Assembly: GCA_902798385.1 (NCBI GenBank) | Contig: CADBWK010000001.1 | Coordinates: 1 to 64,000 of the forward strand | DNA length: 64,000 nt | Origin: an uncultured Bacteroidales bacterium | Lineage (GTDB): Bacteria > Bacteroidota > Bacteroidia > Bacteroidales > Paludibacteraceae | Direction of reading: 5' to 3' | In this document: positions 1 through 8,041 of the stretch, in pieces | How positions within the stretch are numbered: the stretch's first letter is position 1 | Layout: each line of letters starts with the position of its first letter | Translations under genes and position numbers: made by a program | The notes under the pieces: model-generated | Seen by the model: only the letters and a program-made list of their open reading frames with translations | Databases searched by the model: none | What the model was told of the DNA's origin: nothing

Positions 1-1
1 T

Positions 2-877
2 AATGCGTTGCATAGTCGAGAGTCGAAAGTTGATAGTCGAGAGTGCATCCATCGCGCTGAAATAGTAATAGTGGATGATCCGGATATGACGTATAAGGAG
101 AATACGCGCGCTAAGATGGGATTTATGAAGGGAAGAGAATTAGCGGCCGGACGGGATGCAATCTATTTCGCATTGGACATTGACGAAGTCATGTCCGCAA
201 ACTGGATGCAGACGGAAGACGGGAAGAAGATACTCCATTCAAAACCAGGTGATATGTTTCAACTGGAATGGGCGAATATTATGCCGGATGGAAAGTCGTG
301 TATTAGAAGCGGGTGGCAGTATAAGGTATTTCATGATAATGGGATGGCTTGGCAAGAAACGAATATGCAGATGCATACTCCGCTATTGCCGTATTCTTCA
401 TGGGAAATAGAACCGACAGAAGTGCGGGATTTTCCTTTACTGCATTTTGGTGACTTTTATACCCGTTGGACAGACTATAAGTGGATATATTACCAATTCA
501 TAGATGTGCAACAGCATCGCAGTCCGAGTGTGGTGTCTATTTTCCGTATGTATAAAGCTGAAGATAAAAAAGAGGGGCAAGTCATTCCCATTGCTCAAGA
601 ATGGCTATTTGATAATATAGATATAATAGGGCTGGTTGATACTAAAACGACACCGATTTTTGTGGACTACATCAAAGAGATTGTCGCTAAAGAAGGTGTG
701 AAAAAATTCCAATCCATAGATGTCTGGACAGATGAACTCTGTGCACAATTAGGCCTGAAGGATCCTCGTTCGCTAAGATGGAAGTGCCGGCATGCCTATT
801 TGCGTATGACGCAGCCAATAAGAAACGCAATAATTGTAAGAGCAGTTGATAAGCTGTTAAAGAATCTTATTAAGTAA
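2..877 (+). CDS. Glycosyltransferase-like protein, 5' partial
   Basis: The reading frame is open to the left edge, so the gene most likely begins outside the window; a TTG at position 8 is the first possible start inside it but falls next to a repeat. The product is probably a GT-A type sugar transferase of the polysaccharide locus: residues around 55-60 read ALDIDE, like the metal-binding DxD of these enzymes, and the rest is soluble and basic at the C-terminus. The first ~14 visible residues come from a GAGTCGA-type repeat, like insertions seen in other genes here. The next gene starts 4 nt downstream, so they are probably co-transcribed. The exact family is not recognised. Confidence 0.6.
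   Translation, partial: NALHSRESKVDSRECIHRAEIVIVDDPDMTYKENTRAKMGFMKGRELAAGRDAIYFALDIDEVMSANWMQTEDGKKILHSKPGDMFQLEWANIMPDGKSCIRSGWQYKVFHDNGMAWQETNMQMHTPLLPYSSWEIEPTEVRDFPLLHFGDFYTRWTDYKWIYYQFIDVQQHRSPSVVSIFRMYKAEDKKEGQVIPIAQEWLFDNIDIIGLVDTKTTPIFVDYIKEIVAKEGVKKFQSIDVWTDELCAQLGLKDPRSLRWKCRHAYLRMTQPIRNAIIVRAVDKLLKNLIK
13..44. repeat. GAGTCGA-type degenerate repeat inside a coding frame
   Basis: Units of AGTCGAGAGTCGAAAG type are repeated imperfectly and remain in frame with the downstream glycosyltransferase. The same word recurs in genes near 40.9, 48.06, 55.1 and 62.8 kb. Confidence 0.6.
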
Positions 878-881
878 CACT

Positions 882-1931
882 ATGCAGCGTAAATCGAACA
901 TAGAACTACTGCGCATTATAGCGATGTGGTACATCTTAGTGCATCACTTGATAGTTCATGCAGTTTATCCGGATGTGATGACCGGGCAGAATGGAGTCAC
1001 GTCAGAGTATGCAGTATATTCGATCTTAGAAGGATTCTTGTATGTGGCTGTAAATGTATTTATTTTGATTTCCGGATATTTTGGCATCAAATTACGCGCC
1101 AGGAGAGTATGGTCGTTATACCTTCAATGTGCATTCTATGGTTTGTTAACTTATATATTTGGTGTGGCCATAGGAGTAGCGCCATTGGTGCCTCACACAT
1201 TTATAACCAAATCAATACTGATTTTTTCTCATCTATCATCATGGTGGTTTGTTGTATGCTATTTAATGCTTATGGTTATTTCGCCACTTATAAACTACGG
1301 TATGCAAAAGATGAACAAGAATGAGTATGTGTGGGTATTGGCATGTCTTACCTTCGTTCAGATTTATTTGGGATGGTTCTGGCAGAAATCAGCATATGAT
1401 ATAAGCGGATATAGTTTCATTAATTTTATATATGTATATTTGATTGGTGGTTATCTGCATCGTTATGTTTCTGATAGAAAACCAGAATCTATACGTAAGA
1501 TGGCAATATTATTATATGGTGGATGTGCATTATTATTCGGAATTTGCAATATAGTGCGAGTATATTTTAAAATACCATTCGGTAATTTATGGGCATATAA
1601 TAATCCTATAATGATCATAGGCGCTATCGGACTTGTGTTATTTCTCCATTCGTATAAATTTCAATCGAATATTGTGAATCGCATAGGGGGGGGGGCGTTC
1701 GCTGCATATTTGATAACAGACATACCATATGTGGGGGATTTCTTATATCCACATTATGGCGAATTTTCACAATCGATTCCTTCAATAGTATTTATAGTGT
1801 TAGTAACATTTATTGCGGCTGCAATAGTGTTGTCGCTCGCTTGTGCTATAGACATAATTCGAGTATGGGCAATGAAACCTATCATCGGTGTATTTGATTG
1901 GATAGATGAATGGGTAATAAAGTGTGAATAG
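882..1931 (+). CDS. Acyltransferase family 3 membrane protein (O-acetyltransferase)
   Basis: This 349-residue protein has about ten hydrophobic segments and begins with the typical acyltransferase-3 opening (RKSNIELLRIIAMWYILVHH), in which the R/E and the HH motif are the expected catalytic features. It would transfer an acetyl or other acyl group onto a sugar of the surface polysaccharide at the inner membrane. It sits between two glycosyltransferase genes, 4 nt after the first and overlapping the possible GTG start of the next. A run of ten G residues (1686-1695) lies in the last third of the gene and encodes Gly-Gly-Gly plus the first base of Ala. Slippage there would truncate the enzyme, so it may be phase variable. 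Confidence 0.82.
   Translation: MQRKSNIELLRIIAMWYILVHHLIVHAVYPDVMTGQNGVTSEYAVYSILEGFLYVAVNVFILISGYFGIKLRARRVWSLYLQCAFYGLLTYIFGVAIGVAPLVPHTFITKSILIFSHLSSWWFVVCYLMLMVISPLINYGMQKMNKNEYVWVLACLTFVQIYLGWFWQKSAYDISGYSFINFIYVYLIGGYLHRYVSDRKPESIRKMAILLYGGCALLFGICNIVRVYFKIPFGNLWAYNNPIMIIGAIGLVLFLHSYKFQSNIVNRIGGGAFAAYLITDIPYVGDFLYPHYGEFSQSIPSIVFIVLVTFIAAAIVLSLACAIDIIRVWAMKPIIGVFDWIDEWVIKCE
1686..1695 (+). repeat. Homopolymeric G10 tract in acyltransferase gene
   Basis: Ten consecutive G residues within the coding sequence, in frame as written. Tracts of this length are classic slipped-strand mispairing sites in surface-antigen genes. Confidence 0.85.
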
Positions 1932-1932
1932 T

Positions 1933-2877
1933 ATGAAAGATAAAGTATTAATATCAGTAGTGATTCCGTCTTACAACCGAGCAGATACGGTAGGGCAGAC
2001 GATTGATAGCATCCTTGCGCAGAAGGTGGGTGCGGATGTGGAGATTGTGATTGGGGATGATTGCAGTACGGACAATGCACGTGAGGTGTTGACTCGGTAC
2101 AAGGAACAGCATCCTGATGTGATTCGGTTGCTGTTCCATGAGAAGAACATGGGATTAGGAGCCAATTGGGCAACGTGCGTAAAGGCTTGTAAGGGCAAGT
2201 ATATCTGCAACTGCGATAACGATGACTATTGGCACAATGAGCATAAGTTGCAGCTACAGCTCGATTATATGGAATCCCATCCGGAGTGCAATATATGCAT
2301 CACCAATCACCGAACATTAAATCGCACTACAGGAGAATTTAAAGAATGTAAAGCACAGATTGAGCATTCGGATATACAACAATCTATGTGGGGCGGCTGC
2401 TACTTCTGCAATGCTACAATTATGTATCGTGCGGATTTTATGAAAGCTCATTTGAATTTGGATGAGTTTATCAAGCGGCGCTTTACGTTGCAAGACTGGC
2501 CGGCATGGGTAATACTTACTGCGTATACAGATATTGATGAAATACCGGTTTCAACAGCAACATGGTGCATGGAGACGGTGTCAATCACGCGTCCGGATTC
2601 GGTAGCGAGATATGCAAAACGGTTAGATGGGGATAGAGAGGTGTGCCGGTATTTGGGAGAGTTGTTCCCCAAGAAATTTCCATATACGGATGAGATGTGG
2701 GAGAATTATGCAAATGGTCGGCTAATGGCGAAAGCATTTGATGTGGGGGACTATAAATCAGCAAAAGAATACGGGGCAAAATATATCGGAGATGCGCGGT
2801 TCAAAAAAATATGTTCGCAGAATAGGTTTTTATTTAAGGTGTATAGGTTACTGAAGCGCGTAAAGCGCAAACTGTAA
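1933..2877 (+). CDS. Glycosyltransferase family 2
   Basis: The protein has the GT2 fold signature: a start strand (LISVVIPSYNRADTVGQTID), IVIGDDCSTD around residues 38-47 for nucleotide binding, and CDNDDYW around residues 92-98 as the DxD metal site. It probably adds one sugar to a lipid-linked polysaccharide precursor on the cytoplasmic face. ATG at 1933 is chosen; an in-frame GTG at 1924 overlaps the previous stop and would add three residues. The wecB gene begins 5 nt after the stop, so the genes form one unit. The sugar and acceptor cannot be deduced. Confidence 0.85.
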   Translation: MKDKVLISVVIPSYNRADTVGQTIDSILAQKVGADVEIVIGDDCSTDNAREVLTRYKEQHPDVIRLLFHEKNMGLGANWATCVKACKGKYICNCDNDDYWHNEHKLQLQLDYMESHPECNICITNHRTLNRTTGEFKECKAQIEHSDIQQSMWGGCYFCNATIMYRADFMKAHLNLDEFIKRRFTLQDWPAWVILTAYTDIDEIPVSTATWCMETVSITRPDSVARYAKRLDGDREVCRYLGELFPKKFPYTDEMWENYANGRLMAKAFDVGDYKSAKEYGAKYIGDARFKKICSQNRFLFKVYRLLKRVKRKL

Positions 2878-2882
2878 GTAAG

Positions 2883-4040
2883 ATGAAAACAATACTCTTA
2901 GTTTTTGGTACTCGCCCAGAGGCGATAAAGATGGCGCCGCTGGTGAAGAAGTTGCAATCGATGCCGGAGACATTCAAGACGGTAGTAGCCGTGACGGGAC
3001 AGCATCGGCAGATGTTGGATCAGGTGCTGCGGATATTTGACATTGTGCCGGATTATGACTTGAACATCATGCAAGCCAATCAAGACCTATATGACGTGAC
3101 AAGTAGGGTGCTAGTTGGTATGCGGGATGTGCTGAAGGAAGTACAGCCGGATGTGGTGTTGGTACATGGAGACACGACGACGAGTACAGCAGCGGCATTG
3201 GCTGCGTTCTATCAGCAGATACCGGTGGGGCATGTGGAAGCAGGTCTGCGGACTGGGAATATCTACAGTCCATGGCCGGAGGAGATGAACCGACAGATGA
3301 CGGGACGGATTGCAACGTATCATTTTGCTCCAACTCCGTTGGCGAAGAGTAACCTGATGAAGGAGAATGTATCGGAAGATAAGATCCTCGTGACGGGAAA
3401 TACGGTGATAGATGCGTTGTATATGGTGGTGGATAAGATCAAGAAAGATCAAACGTTACAAGAGGGCTTATGCGAATCGTTATTGCAGGCAGGATATGAT
3501 ACGAGACGGTTGGATGGAAGTAGGCGATTGGTGCTGATCACCGGACATCGAAGGGAGAACTTCGGAGATGGGTTTATCTGTATGTGTACGGCGATACGGG
3601 ATCTGGCGGCGAAGTATCCGGAGGTGGATTTTGTGTATCCGATGCATTTAAATCCGAATGTGCGGAAGCCAATACATGAAGTGTTCGGCGAAGATCTAAG
3701 CGTACATGCGAATTTGTTCTTCATTGAGCCGTTGGAATATTTGAGTTTTGTGTATCTGATGGAGCAGAGTAGTATTGTATTGACGGATTCAGGAGGAATA
3801 CAGGAAGAGGCACCGGGATTGGGTAAACCGGTGTTGGTGATGCGTGATACGACGGAACGTCCGGAAGCGTTGGAGTCCGGGACGGTGCATCTCGTGGGCA
3901 CGAACTATGATAAGATTGTGAATGAAGTGAGTACGCTGCTGGATGATGCGGAGGCATATCAGCGGATGTCGCAAGCGGTTAACCCTTATGGAGATGGAAC
4001 TGCATGTAAACGTATTGCAACGTTTCTTGCAGATTTGTGA
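2883..4040 (+). CDS. wecB: UDP-N-acetylglucosamine 2-epimerase (non-hydrolysing), copy 1
   Basis: This 385-residue enzyme interconverts UDP-GlcNAc and UDP-ManNAc in the cytosol. Family motifs are all present: GTRPEAIKMAPL near the N-terminus, TGQHRQMLDQVL, VHGDTTTS, HVEAGLRTGN, PEEMNR, LITGHRREN and DSGGIQEEAPGLGKPVL. It would supply ManNAc-type sugars to the polysaccharide made by this locus. A second copy with very similar DNA over its first ~570 bp starts at 40061 on the same strand, so the two flank the defence island as direct repeats. This copy has no repeat insertion in the loop around residue 270, unlike copy 2. Confidence 0.93.
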   Translation: MKTILLVFGTRPEAIKMAPLVKKLQSMPETFKTVVAVTGQHRQMLDQVLRIFDIVPDYDLNIMQANQDLYDVTSRVLVGMRDVLKEVQPDVVLVHGDTTTSTAAALAAFYQQIPVGHVEAGLRTGNIYSPWPEEMNRQMTGRIATYHFAPTPLAKSNLMKENVSEDKILVTGNTVIDALYMVVDKIKKDQTLQEGLCESLLQAGYDTRRLDGSRRLVLITGHRRENFGDGFICMCTAIRDLAAKYPEVDFVYPMHLNPNVRKPIHEVFGEDLSVHANLFFIEPLEYLSFVYLMEQSSIVLTDSGGIQEEAPGLGKPVLVMRDTTERPEALESGTVHLVGTNYDKIVNEVSTLLDDAEAYQRMSQAVNPYGDGTACKRIATFLADL

Positions 4041-4068
4041 TTTTAGATTTATGATTTTTGATTTGAAT
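4031..4068. repeat. GATTTA-type degenerate repeat between genes
   Basis: Imperfect GATTTTAGATTTATGATTTTTGATTT units run from the wecB stop codon, which they contain, to the start of the next gene. The same type of repeat is found at 50315-50370 and 63953-63981, each time beginning at a stop codon. Confidence 0.65.
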
Positions 4069-4070
4069 CT

Positions 4071-4805
4071 ATGATCCCACACATTATTCATTATTGCTGG
4101 TTCGGAGGCAAACAGATGCCGGAACTGGCAGTGAAATGCATAGAGAGCTGGAAGAAGTATCTTCCGGAGTATGAACTGCGGCTGTGGAACGAAGAGACGT
4201 TCGATCTGGATATGTATCCGTATGCTCGTGAGGCGTATGATAATCGTAAGTTCGCATTCGTGACGGATGTGGTGCGGCTATGGGCGCTGGAGAAATTCGG
4301 AGGTGTGTATATGGATACAGACGTGGAGATACTGCGTCCGTTGGGAGAGTTGATGGAGTTGCCGGCATTTACCGGCTATGAGGCCAGCATGGCGAATGCT
4401 CCGGTGACTGGTCTAATGGCATCTGCGCCGCATGGCGTGTGGGTGAAAGAGCAGCTAGCGTACTATGAGGGGAAGCACTTCGTGAAGCCTGACGGTACGT
4501 TGGATCTGACGCCGAACACGAAGCCGATAGCGGATATCATGGTGGCCGGTGGGTTTGTGATTAACGGGAAATATCAGGTGTACAAGAATGATATGCATGT
4601 GTTCCCAGTGGATTATTTCTGTCCGTTGACTTCGACGCGTGTGCTAAAGGTGACGAAGAACACGTATTGCATTCATCATTTTGCCGGGAGTTGGGTGGAG
4701 AAGACGAGAGGGCAGATGGTGAAGGAGTGGATCATCACGCATGTACTTGGTCGGAAACTGACGGATAAGATTGTGCAGGTGAAGCGGAAGTTGCGCCATA
4801 GATGA
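4071..4805 (+). CDS. Glycosyltransferase family 32-type (TcdA/OCH1-like sugar-binding DxD)
   Basis: The 244-residue protein starts IPHIIHYCWFGG, the usual beginning of capsular polysaccharide synthesis GT32 proteins, and has the DxD motif MDTDVEI near residues 83-89 after the conserved FVTDVVRLWAL...GGVY block. It should transfer a hexose or amino sugar from a nucleotide donor to the growing polysaccharide. The gene lies after wecB, separated only by a GATTTA repeat, and is followed by a long TAGATGA repeat field. The donor sugar is unknown. Confidence 0.85.
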   Translation: MIPHIIHYCWFGGKQMPELAVKCIESWKKYLPEYELRLWNEETFDLDMYPYAREAYDNRKFAFVTDVVRLWALEKFGGVYMDTDVEILRPLGELMELPAFTGYEASMANAPVTGLMASAPHGVWVKEQLAYYEGKHFVKPDGTLDLTPNTKPIADIMVAGGFVINGKYQVYKNDMHVFPVDYFCPLTSTRVLKVTKNTYCIHHFAGSWVEKTRGQMVKEWIITHVLGRKLTDKIVQVKRKLRHR

Positions 4806-4940
4806 TAGATAGATTATAGATGGATAGATGATAGAATATAGATTATAGATAAATAGATAGGCTGCTAAAGCAGATAGATGGTAGATGATAGATAAACTGC
4901 TGACGCAGATAGATAGTAGATTATAGATTATAGATTATTT
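4803..4940. repeat. TAGATGA-type degenerate repeat field with small hairpins
   Basis: Almost the whole interval is built of TAGATGATAGATAG-like units. Two short hairpins interrupt it: CTGC-TAAA-GCAG at 4862-4873 and CTGC-TGAC-GCAG at 4897-4908. The field ends directly at the start codon of the four-helix-bundle gene and resumes after its stop codon. Confidence 0.8.
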
Positions 4941-5300
4941 ATGAATAGAGAAGAATTTTTAGATAAATGTATTGCGTTCTCGGTGAGGATTAACAAGTTG
5001 AGGAAGTACCTGCGCACCAAGCACCATGAGTATAATAACTCAGACCAAATACAGCGTTCAGGTACAAGCATAGGTGCGAACTATAGTGAGGCGTGCAATG
5101 CGGAGAGTAAGGCAGATATGGTGCATAAATTGAGTATTGCACAGAAAGAATGTAAAGAGACAATGTATTGGCTAAAAGTTCTGCATGGGTCAGAGTTTAT
5201 TAATACGACATATTATGAGGAATTGATGCTTGATGTAGAGGAAATGTATCGCATTCTAACAGCAAGTATAAAAACGGCAAAATCACGCATAGATGAATAG
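4941..5300 (+). CDS. Four-helix-bundle protein (S23 / 23S rRNA IVS / Avd-like fold)
   Basis: This 119-residue protein has the signature of the four-helix-bundle family first found in 23S rRNA intervening sequences: DQIQRSGTSIGANYSEA around residues 34-50 and HKLSIAQKECKET near 63-75. The fold is shared with the Avd accessory protein of diversity-generating retroelements, but no reverse transcriptase lies in this window. The molecular function of free-standing members is not established. The gene is flanked on both sides by TAGATGA repeats, which even encode its last residues and stop codon. A paralogue with the same arrangement lies at 52604-52978. Confidence 0.85.
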   Translation: MNREEFLDKCIAFSVRINKLRKYLRTKHHEYNNSDQIQRSGTSIGANYSEACNAESKADMVHKLSIAQKECKETMYWLKVLHGSEFINTTYYEELMLDVEEMYRILTASIKTAKSRIDE

Positions 5301-5402
5301 ATAATAGATGACTGAGCCTAACGGCATAGATTATAGATAAATAGATGATAGATAGAGCCTGGCGGCATAGATGATAGATGAATAGGCTGTTGAACGCAGA
5401 TA
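5290..5402. repeat. TAGATGA-type repeat field, right flank of the four-helix-bundle gene
   Basis: TAGATGAATAGATAATAG units with interspersed words GCCTAACGGC, GCCTGGCGGC and CTGTTGAACGCAG. The repeat overlaps the 3' end of the preceding gene. Similar words occur again near 46483 (GCCTGACGGC). Confidence 0.75.
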
Positions 5403-5405
5403 ACT

Positions 5406-5504
5406 ATGTATATACAATCATTCAAATCGAAGGGACAGCATGTGTTTGGAAATTACCAAATCAACAATATCGAGCGTAAGACAAATATAAGTAATGAAAT
5501 ATAA
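5406..5504 (+). CDS. Possible 32-residue peptide upstream of a membrane protein
   Basis: A short frame encodes a 32-residue peptide beginning MYIQSFKSKGQHVFGNYQ and ending ISNEI. It ends 10 nt before the next gene and could be its leader or small partner. The N/I-rich pattern resembles short accessory peptides of some conflict systems, but there is no clear family and the frame may be chance. Confidence 0.3.
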   Translation: MYIQSFKSKGQHVFGNYQINNIERKTNISNEI

Positions 5505-5514
5505 TTAATTCACT

Positions 5515-6486
5515 ATGTTAGGAACGATATTAACCATAGTATTTGGGATCGTAAGCGTAGCATCGTTGGCAGAGGCGATCCGGGCGAGGAGATATCCATG
5601 CAAGTTGGACTTCTACGTTCATGATTTCGGGCGGATAATTAGTCCCAAGGCCAAGAAATACGATACCATCAAGTTGATGCACAATGATGAGGAAATCAAG
5701 AACGCCTTTTATTTGAAGTGTTTCTTTGTGTGCACAGGAGATGATATTGTCTTGCCAGAAGACTCGAAGTCCGGGATGCAGATAGTTCTGCCGGCGGGAT
5801 ATAAATGGCTGGAGGTGCATTCACAAGAGAGTACGACAGGTTTGAATGTGTCATTGCATATAGATGCAGATGCACCAAATAGATTATGCATCTGCAGCAC
5901 ATTGATTAAGCGTGATGAGATATATTCGTTCGAGGCATATATAGGCGGAGAAGAAGAAACTCGTATTTTGCCAGAGGAAATATTGATTCAACATCGCATA
6001 AAAGGCTTAGGAAAATTACGCATACAAGAAACAGATCTGCGGAACATTCTGGAAACCAAGCAAAAACTAAAATTTAAAGGGTTCGCCTATGCTTTTATCA
6101 TAATATTCTTCGGGCTGCTTCTTGTGAATACTATGTTTTGCAGATCCGTTAGATTTGTGGAGAAAGATAATCCGGAAAAGATTCATACGGCGATGTTAGT
6201 TAAAAACGACACCATTGCGGTATCTGTGCATCACAGTGCTCTGTTTCCGTGGGATAGGCAAGAGTATGCTATCAGCAGTTTTAATGAGAAATTCGAACTG
6301 GAATCAACTTTGCCTAAATATACCCAAGAAGGAGATAGAACGATAGTTGTTTTATATATTATAGTGGCGATATCATACATCGCACGATGGGGTATGTATG
6401 CTGCAGAATATTTCCGTCGGAAGAGACTGCGAGAGGCGATAGAGAACGCGGGGAAAGATAGAAGAGGGAAAAATGTGGGGGCATAG
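5515..6486 (+). CDS. Membrane protein of unknown function, first gene of the island
   Basis: The 323-residue protein has an N-terminal hydrophobic segment (about residues 1-18), a soluble domain of about 170 residues, a membrane segment near 190-208 (AYAFIIIFFGLLLVNTMFC), a second soluble part and a last membrane segment near 278-298, ending in a basic tail. I do not recognise a family. The first soluble part could be a sensor or ligand-binding domain on the cytoplasmic side. It is the first gene after the repeat field and may work with the preceding short frame. No promoter was identified. Confidence 0.6.
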   Translation: MLGTILTIVFGIVSVASLAEAIRARRYPCKLDFYVHDFGRIISPKAKKYDTIKLMHNDEEIKNAFYLKCFFVCTGDDIVLPEDSKSGMQIVLPAGYKWLEVHSQESTTGLNVSLHIDADAPNRLCICSTLIKRDEIYSFEAYIGGEEETRILPEEILIQHRIKGLGKLRIQETDLRNILETKQKLKFKGFAYAFIIIFFGLLLVNTMFCRSVRFVEKDNPEKIHTAMLVKNDTIAVSVHHSALFPWDRQEYAISSFNEKFELESTLPKYTQEGDRTIVVLYIIVAISYIARWGMYAAEYFRRKRLREAIENAGKDRRGKNVGA

Positions 6487-6622
6487 ATTTCAGATTGTTT
6501 GATAGCAAAAAGCTTTGCCTTGGTGGAAGCCGAGGCGATTGCGGTTTTTGAAAAAAATATTGCAAAGACCTGCATGTTTTGCAAAAAAATTAGCATATAA
6601 AGTAATTTTTTCGAAAAAACAC

Positions 6623-6653
6623 TTGCGGCATTCAAAAAAAAATTGTACCTTTG
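6623..6653 (+). promoter_or_regulatory. Promoter of the toxin-antitoxin-chaperone module
   Basis: TTG at 6623-6625 (-33), 20 nt spacer and TACCTTTG at 6646-6653 (-7) match the Bacteroidetes primary sigma consensus. The first start codon follows 20 nt after the -7 box. Confidence 0.7.
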
Positions 6654-6672
6654 CAGCGTTTTTGAGAAAGTG

Positions 6673-7165
6673 ATGACCAAGCATGTGACATTGGAAAGGA
6701 TAAATAGTGGCAAAAAAGTCGCTATCTTTTCCGTGTTGTATGATGGCGAAACTAAAAACGAATTCCAGAAATTTATAGAAAAGTTATGGTGCAGACGATG
6801 CATATAAAGATGATCTGGGAATAATTTTAGCCAGGATTCAGAAAGTAGAAATAAGTGGGGCTGAAGATCGTCATTTCCGCTATGAGGGAAAGATGCGTGA
6901 ACATATCCGGGCCCTTCCTTCGAATATTGAATCTTCCAGACTGAGGTTGTACTGCTTATGCTTTAGTGAATGTATATTGATATTAGGCGGAGGAGGAATT
7001 AAAGAAAAAGGTATCCGCACATGGCAGGATGACCCTCAACTAACTAAATATGTAGAGGAACTGCAAAAGATAGATAAGGCCATGAGTCTTAAAATTCGTA
7101 AAAATCCATCTATTGTTAGAGCGTATAGCCAGCTAGAGGATATTGATTTAATAATTAATGAATAA
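6673..7165 (+). pseudogene. Frameshifted toxin-like gene (HigB/RelE-type position)
   Basis: Two frames make one ~163-residue protein if a single T near 6784-6785 is removed. The first part (ATG 6673, stop 6805-6807) ends in a nonsense tail after FQKFIEK, while the next frame continues YGADDAYKDDLGIILARIQ and runs to 7165. The joined protein has a beta-rich core (HFRYEGKMREHIRALP, SSRLRLYCLCF, CILILGGGGIKEKG) of the kind seen in HigB/RelE or Gp49-like mRNA interferases. It lies directly upstream of an HTH antitoxin and a SecB-like gene, the usual order of toxin-antitoxin-chaperone modules. The family call is inferred from context. The frameshift should inactivate it unless it is a sequencing error or is bypassed. 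Confidence 0.6.
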
Positions 7166-7176
7166 ACAATGAGACG

Positions 7177-7557
7177 ATGAAACCCGATTTTATGCAACAA
7201 TGTTACGATAAGTTCGTAACACCGGAAAAACAGGAGTTCATAAAACTAAATGTGGAAATCGCCAATCGTATTTATGACATCCTGGATGAGCGAGGATTGT
7301 CGCAGCGAGATTTCGCTCGGATGATGGGAAAAACCGAAGCCGAAGTAAGCAGATGGCTATCAGGAACCCATAATTTTACAATGGCAACGATTGCGGCCAT
7401 TAATGTTAACTTAAACGAGGACGTGTTACGAGTTCCAGAGAAACAACAATTCTCCTTCGTGGCAGTTCCCACTCATGACCCTTTGCTTGTTAGTCGCAGA
7501 AGGGCTCGTTATATGATTTTTAACGCACAAAAAGCTTACGAGTATGCCTACAACTAA
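7177..7557 (+). CDS. Xre/HigA-like HTH antitoxin with C-terminal extension
   Basis: A helix-turn-helix of the Xre type is clear at residues ~28-75 (DILDERGLSQRDFARMMGKT, then EVSRWLSGTHNFT). Such proteins neutralise the adjacent toxin and repress their own promoter. The C-terminal ~40 residues (from QFSFVAVP to the end, basic and aromatic) lie outside the HTH and could be a chaperone-addiction tail, by analogy with TAC modules whose antitoxins need SecB. The gene starts 11 nt after the broken toxin and overlaps the next gene by 14 nt, so the three are one operon. Confidence 0.75.
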   Translation: MKPDFMQQCYDKFVTPEKQEFIKLNVEIANRIYDILDERGLSQRDFARMMGKTEAEVSRWLSGTHNFTMATIAAINVNLNEDVLRVPEKQQFSFVAVPTHDPLLVSRRRARYMIFNAQKAYEYAYN

Positions 7558-7966
7558 AGTTTTTTTCAACATTGAGTCTCTAAAAGAGATAGAGAACCAA
7601 ATAAATATTCAAGACATGCCAGCAGATGGACTGCCCGGATGCACTTCTCGTTTGGGGCTTGAAATAAAGCATACGGATAGAGAGGTTTCTATTGGGGTCA
7701 AACTACTTGCAACGTGCGATGGTAATGTGGTTGTGTCATATGTGGTAGAAGGAATATTTTCTTTTGACGATATCAATAATTACTTTGATTTTGAGGATAA
7801 TCAGTTTGTTGATAAAGTCGGCATTTTGCCGACCATTGTGGGGATTGTTGTTGATGCGCTTCGCGGTATGCAAGCATTACGTTTGACCGGTACCCCCTAT
7901 TACGCGGTATTGCCGTACATTAATCCTACTCAATTATTGGAAGCAACGCACGCTCCAAAGAAATGA
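7544..7966 (+). CDS. SecB-like chaperone of a toxin-antitoxin-chaperone module
   Basis: This 140-residue protein matches the length and beta-beta-beta-beta-alpha pattern of SecB-like proteins: alternating strands (GLEIKHTDREVSIGVKLLAT, then VVVSYVVEGIFSF), a long helix with ILPTIVGIVVDALRGMQAL, and a C-terminal PYYAVLPYINPTQLL that recalls the conserved end of SecB. In known TAC modules such a protein protects the antitoxin until it folds. It is the third gene of the operon and overlaps the antitoxin. The assignment rests on pattern and position, not on a search. Confidence 0.6.
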   Translation: MPTTKVFFNIESLKEIENQINIQDMPADGLPGCTSRLGLEIKHTDREVSIGVKLLATCDGNVVVSYVVEGIFSFDDINNYFDFEDNQFVDKVGILPTIVGIVVDALRGMQALRLTGTPYYAVLPYINPTQLLEATHAPKK

Positions 7967-7992
7967 TGAGATGCAAGCATGGTGAGTTAACG

Positions 7993-8032
7993 AAAAAGTG
8001 ACGCAGACAGATGTCTACGCCACTTCTTTTTT
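7993..8032. terminator. Bidirectional intrinsic terminator between convergent genes
   Basis: A 13-bp hairpin with two G-U or mismatched positions (arms 7996-8008 and 8013-8025, loop AGAT) has an A run before and a T run after it. It separates the SecB-like gene from the convergent minus-strand cassette. Confidence 0.8.
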
Positions 8033-8041
8033 GTGCGAAAA

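Noticed and set aside
3067..4091. Long open frames on the minus strand inside wecB (and inside other G-rich genes)
   Set aside because: They are out-of-phase shadows of strongly conserved plus-strand enzymes, without ribosome sites or family patterns.
4941..5300. Diversity-generating retroelement because of the Avd-like four-helix-bundle gene
   Set aside because: No reverse transcriptase and no template/variable repeat pair with A-specific changes were found in the window.
4803..5402. Possible CRISPR array in the TAGATGA repeat fields
   Set aside because: Units are 6-8 nt, drift continuously, have no spacer of constant length, and no cas genes are nearby.
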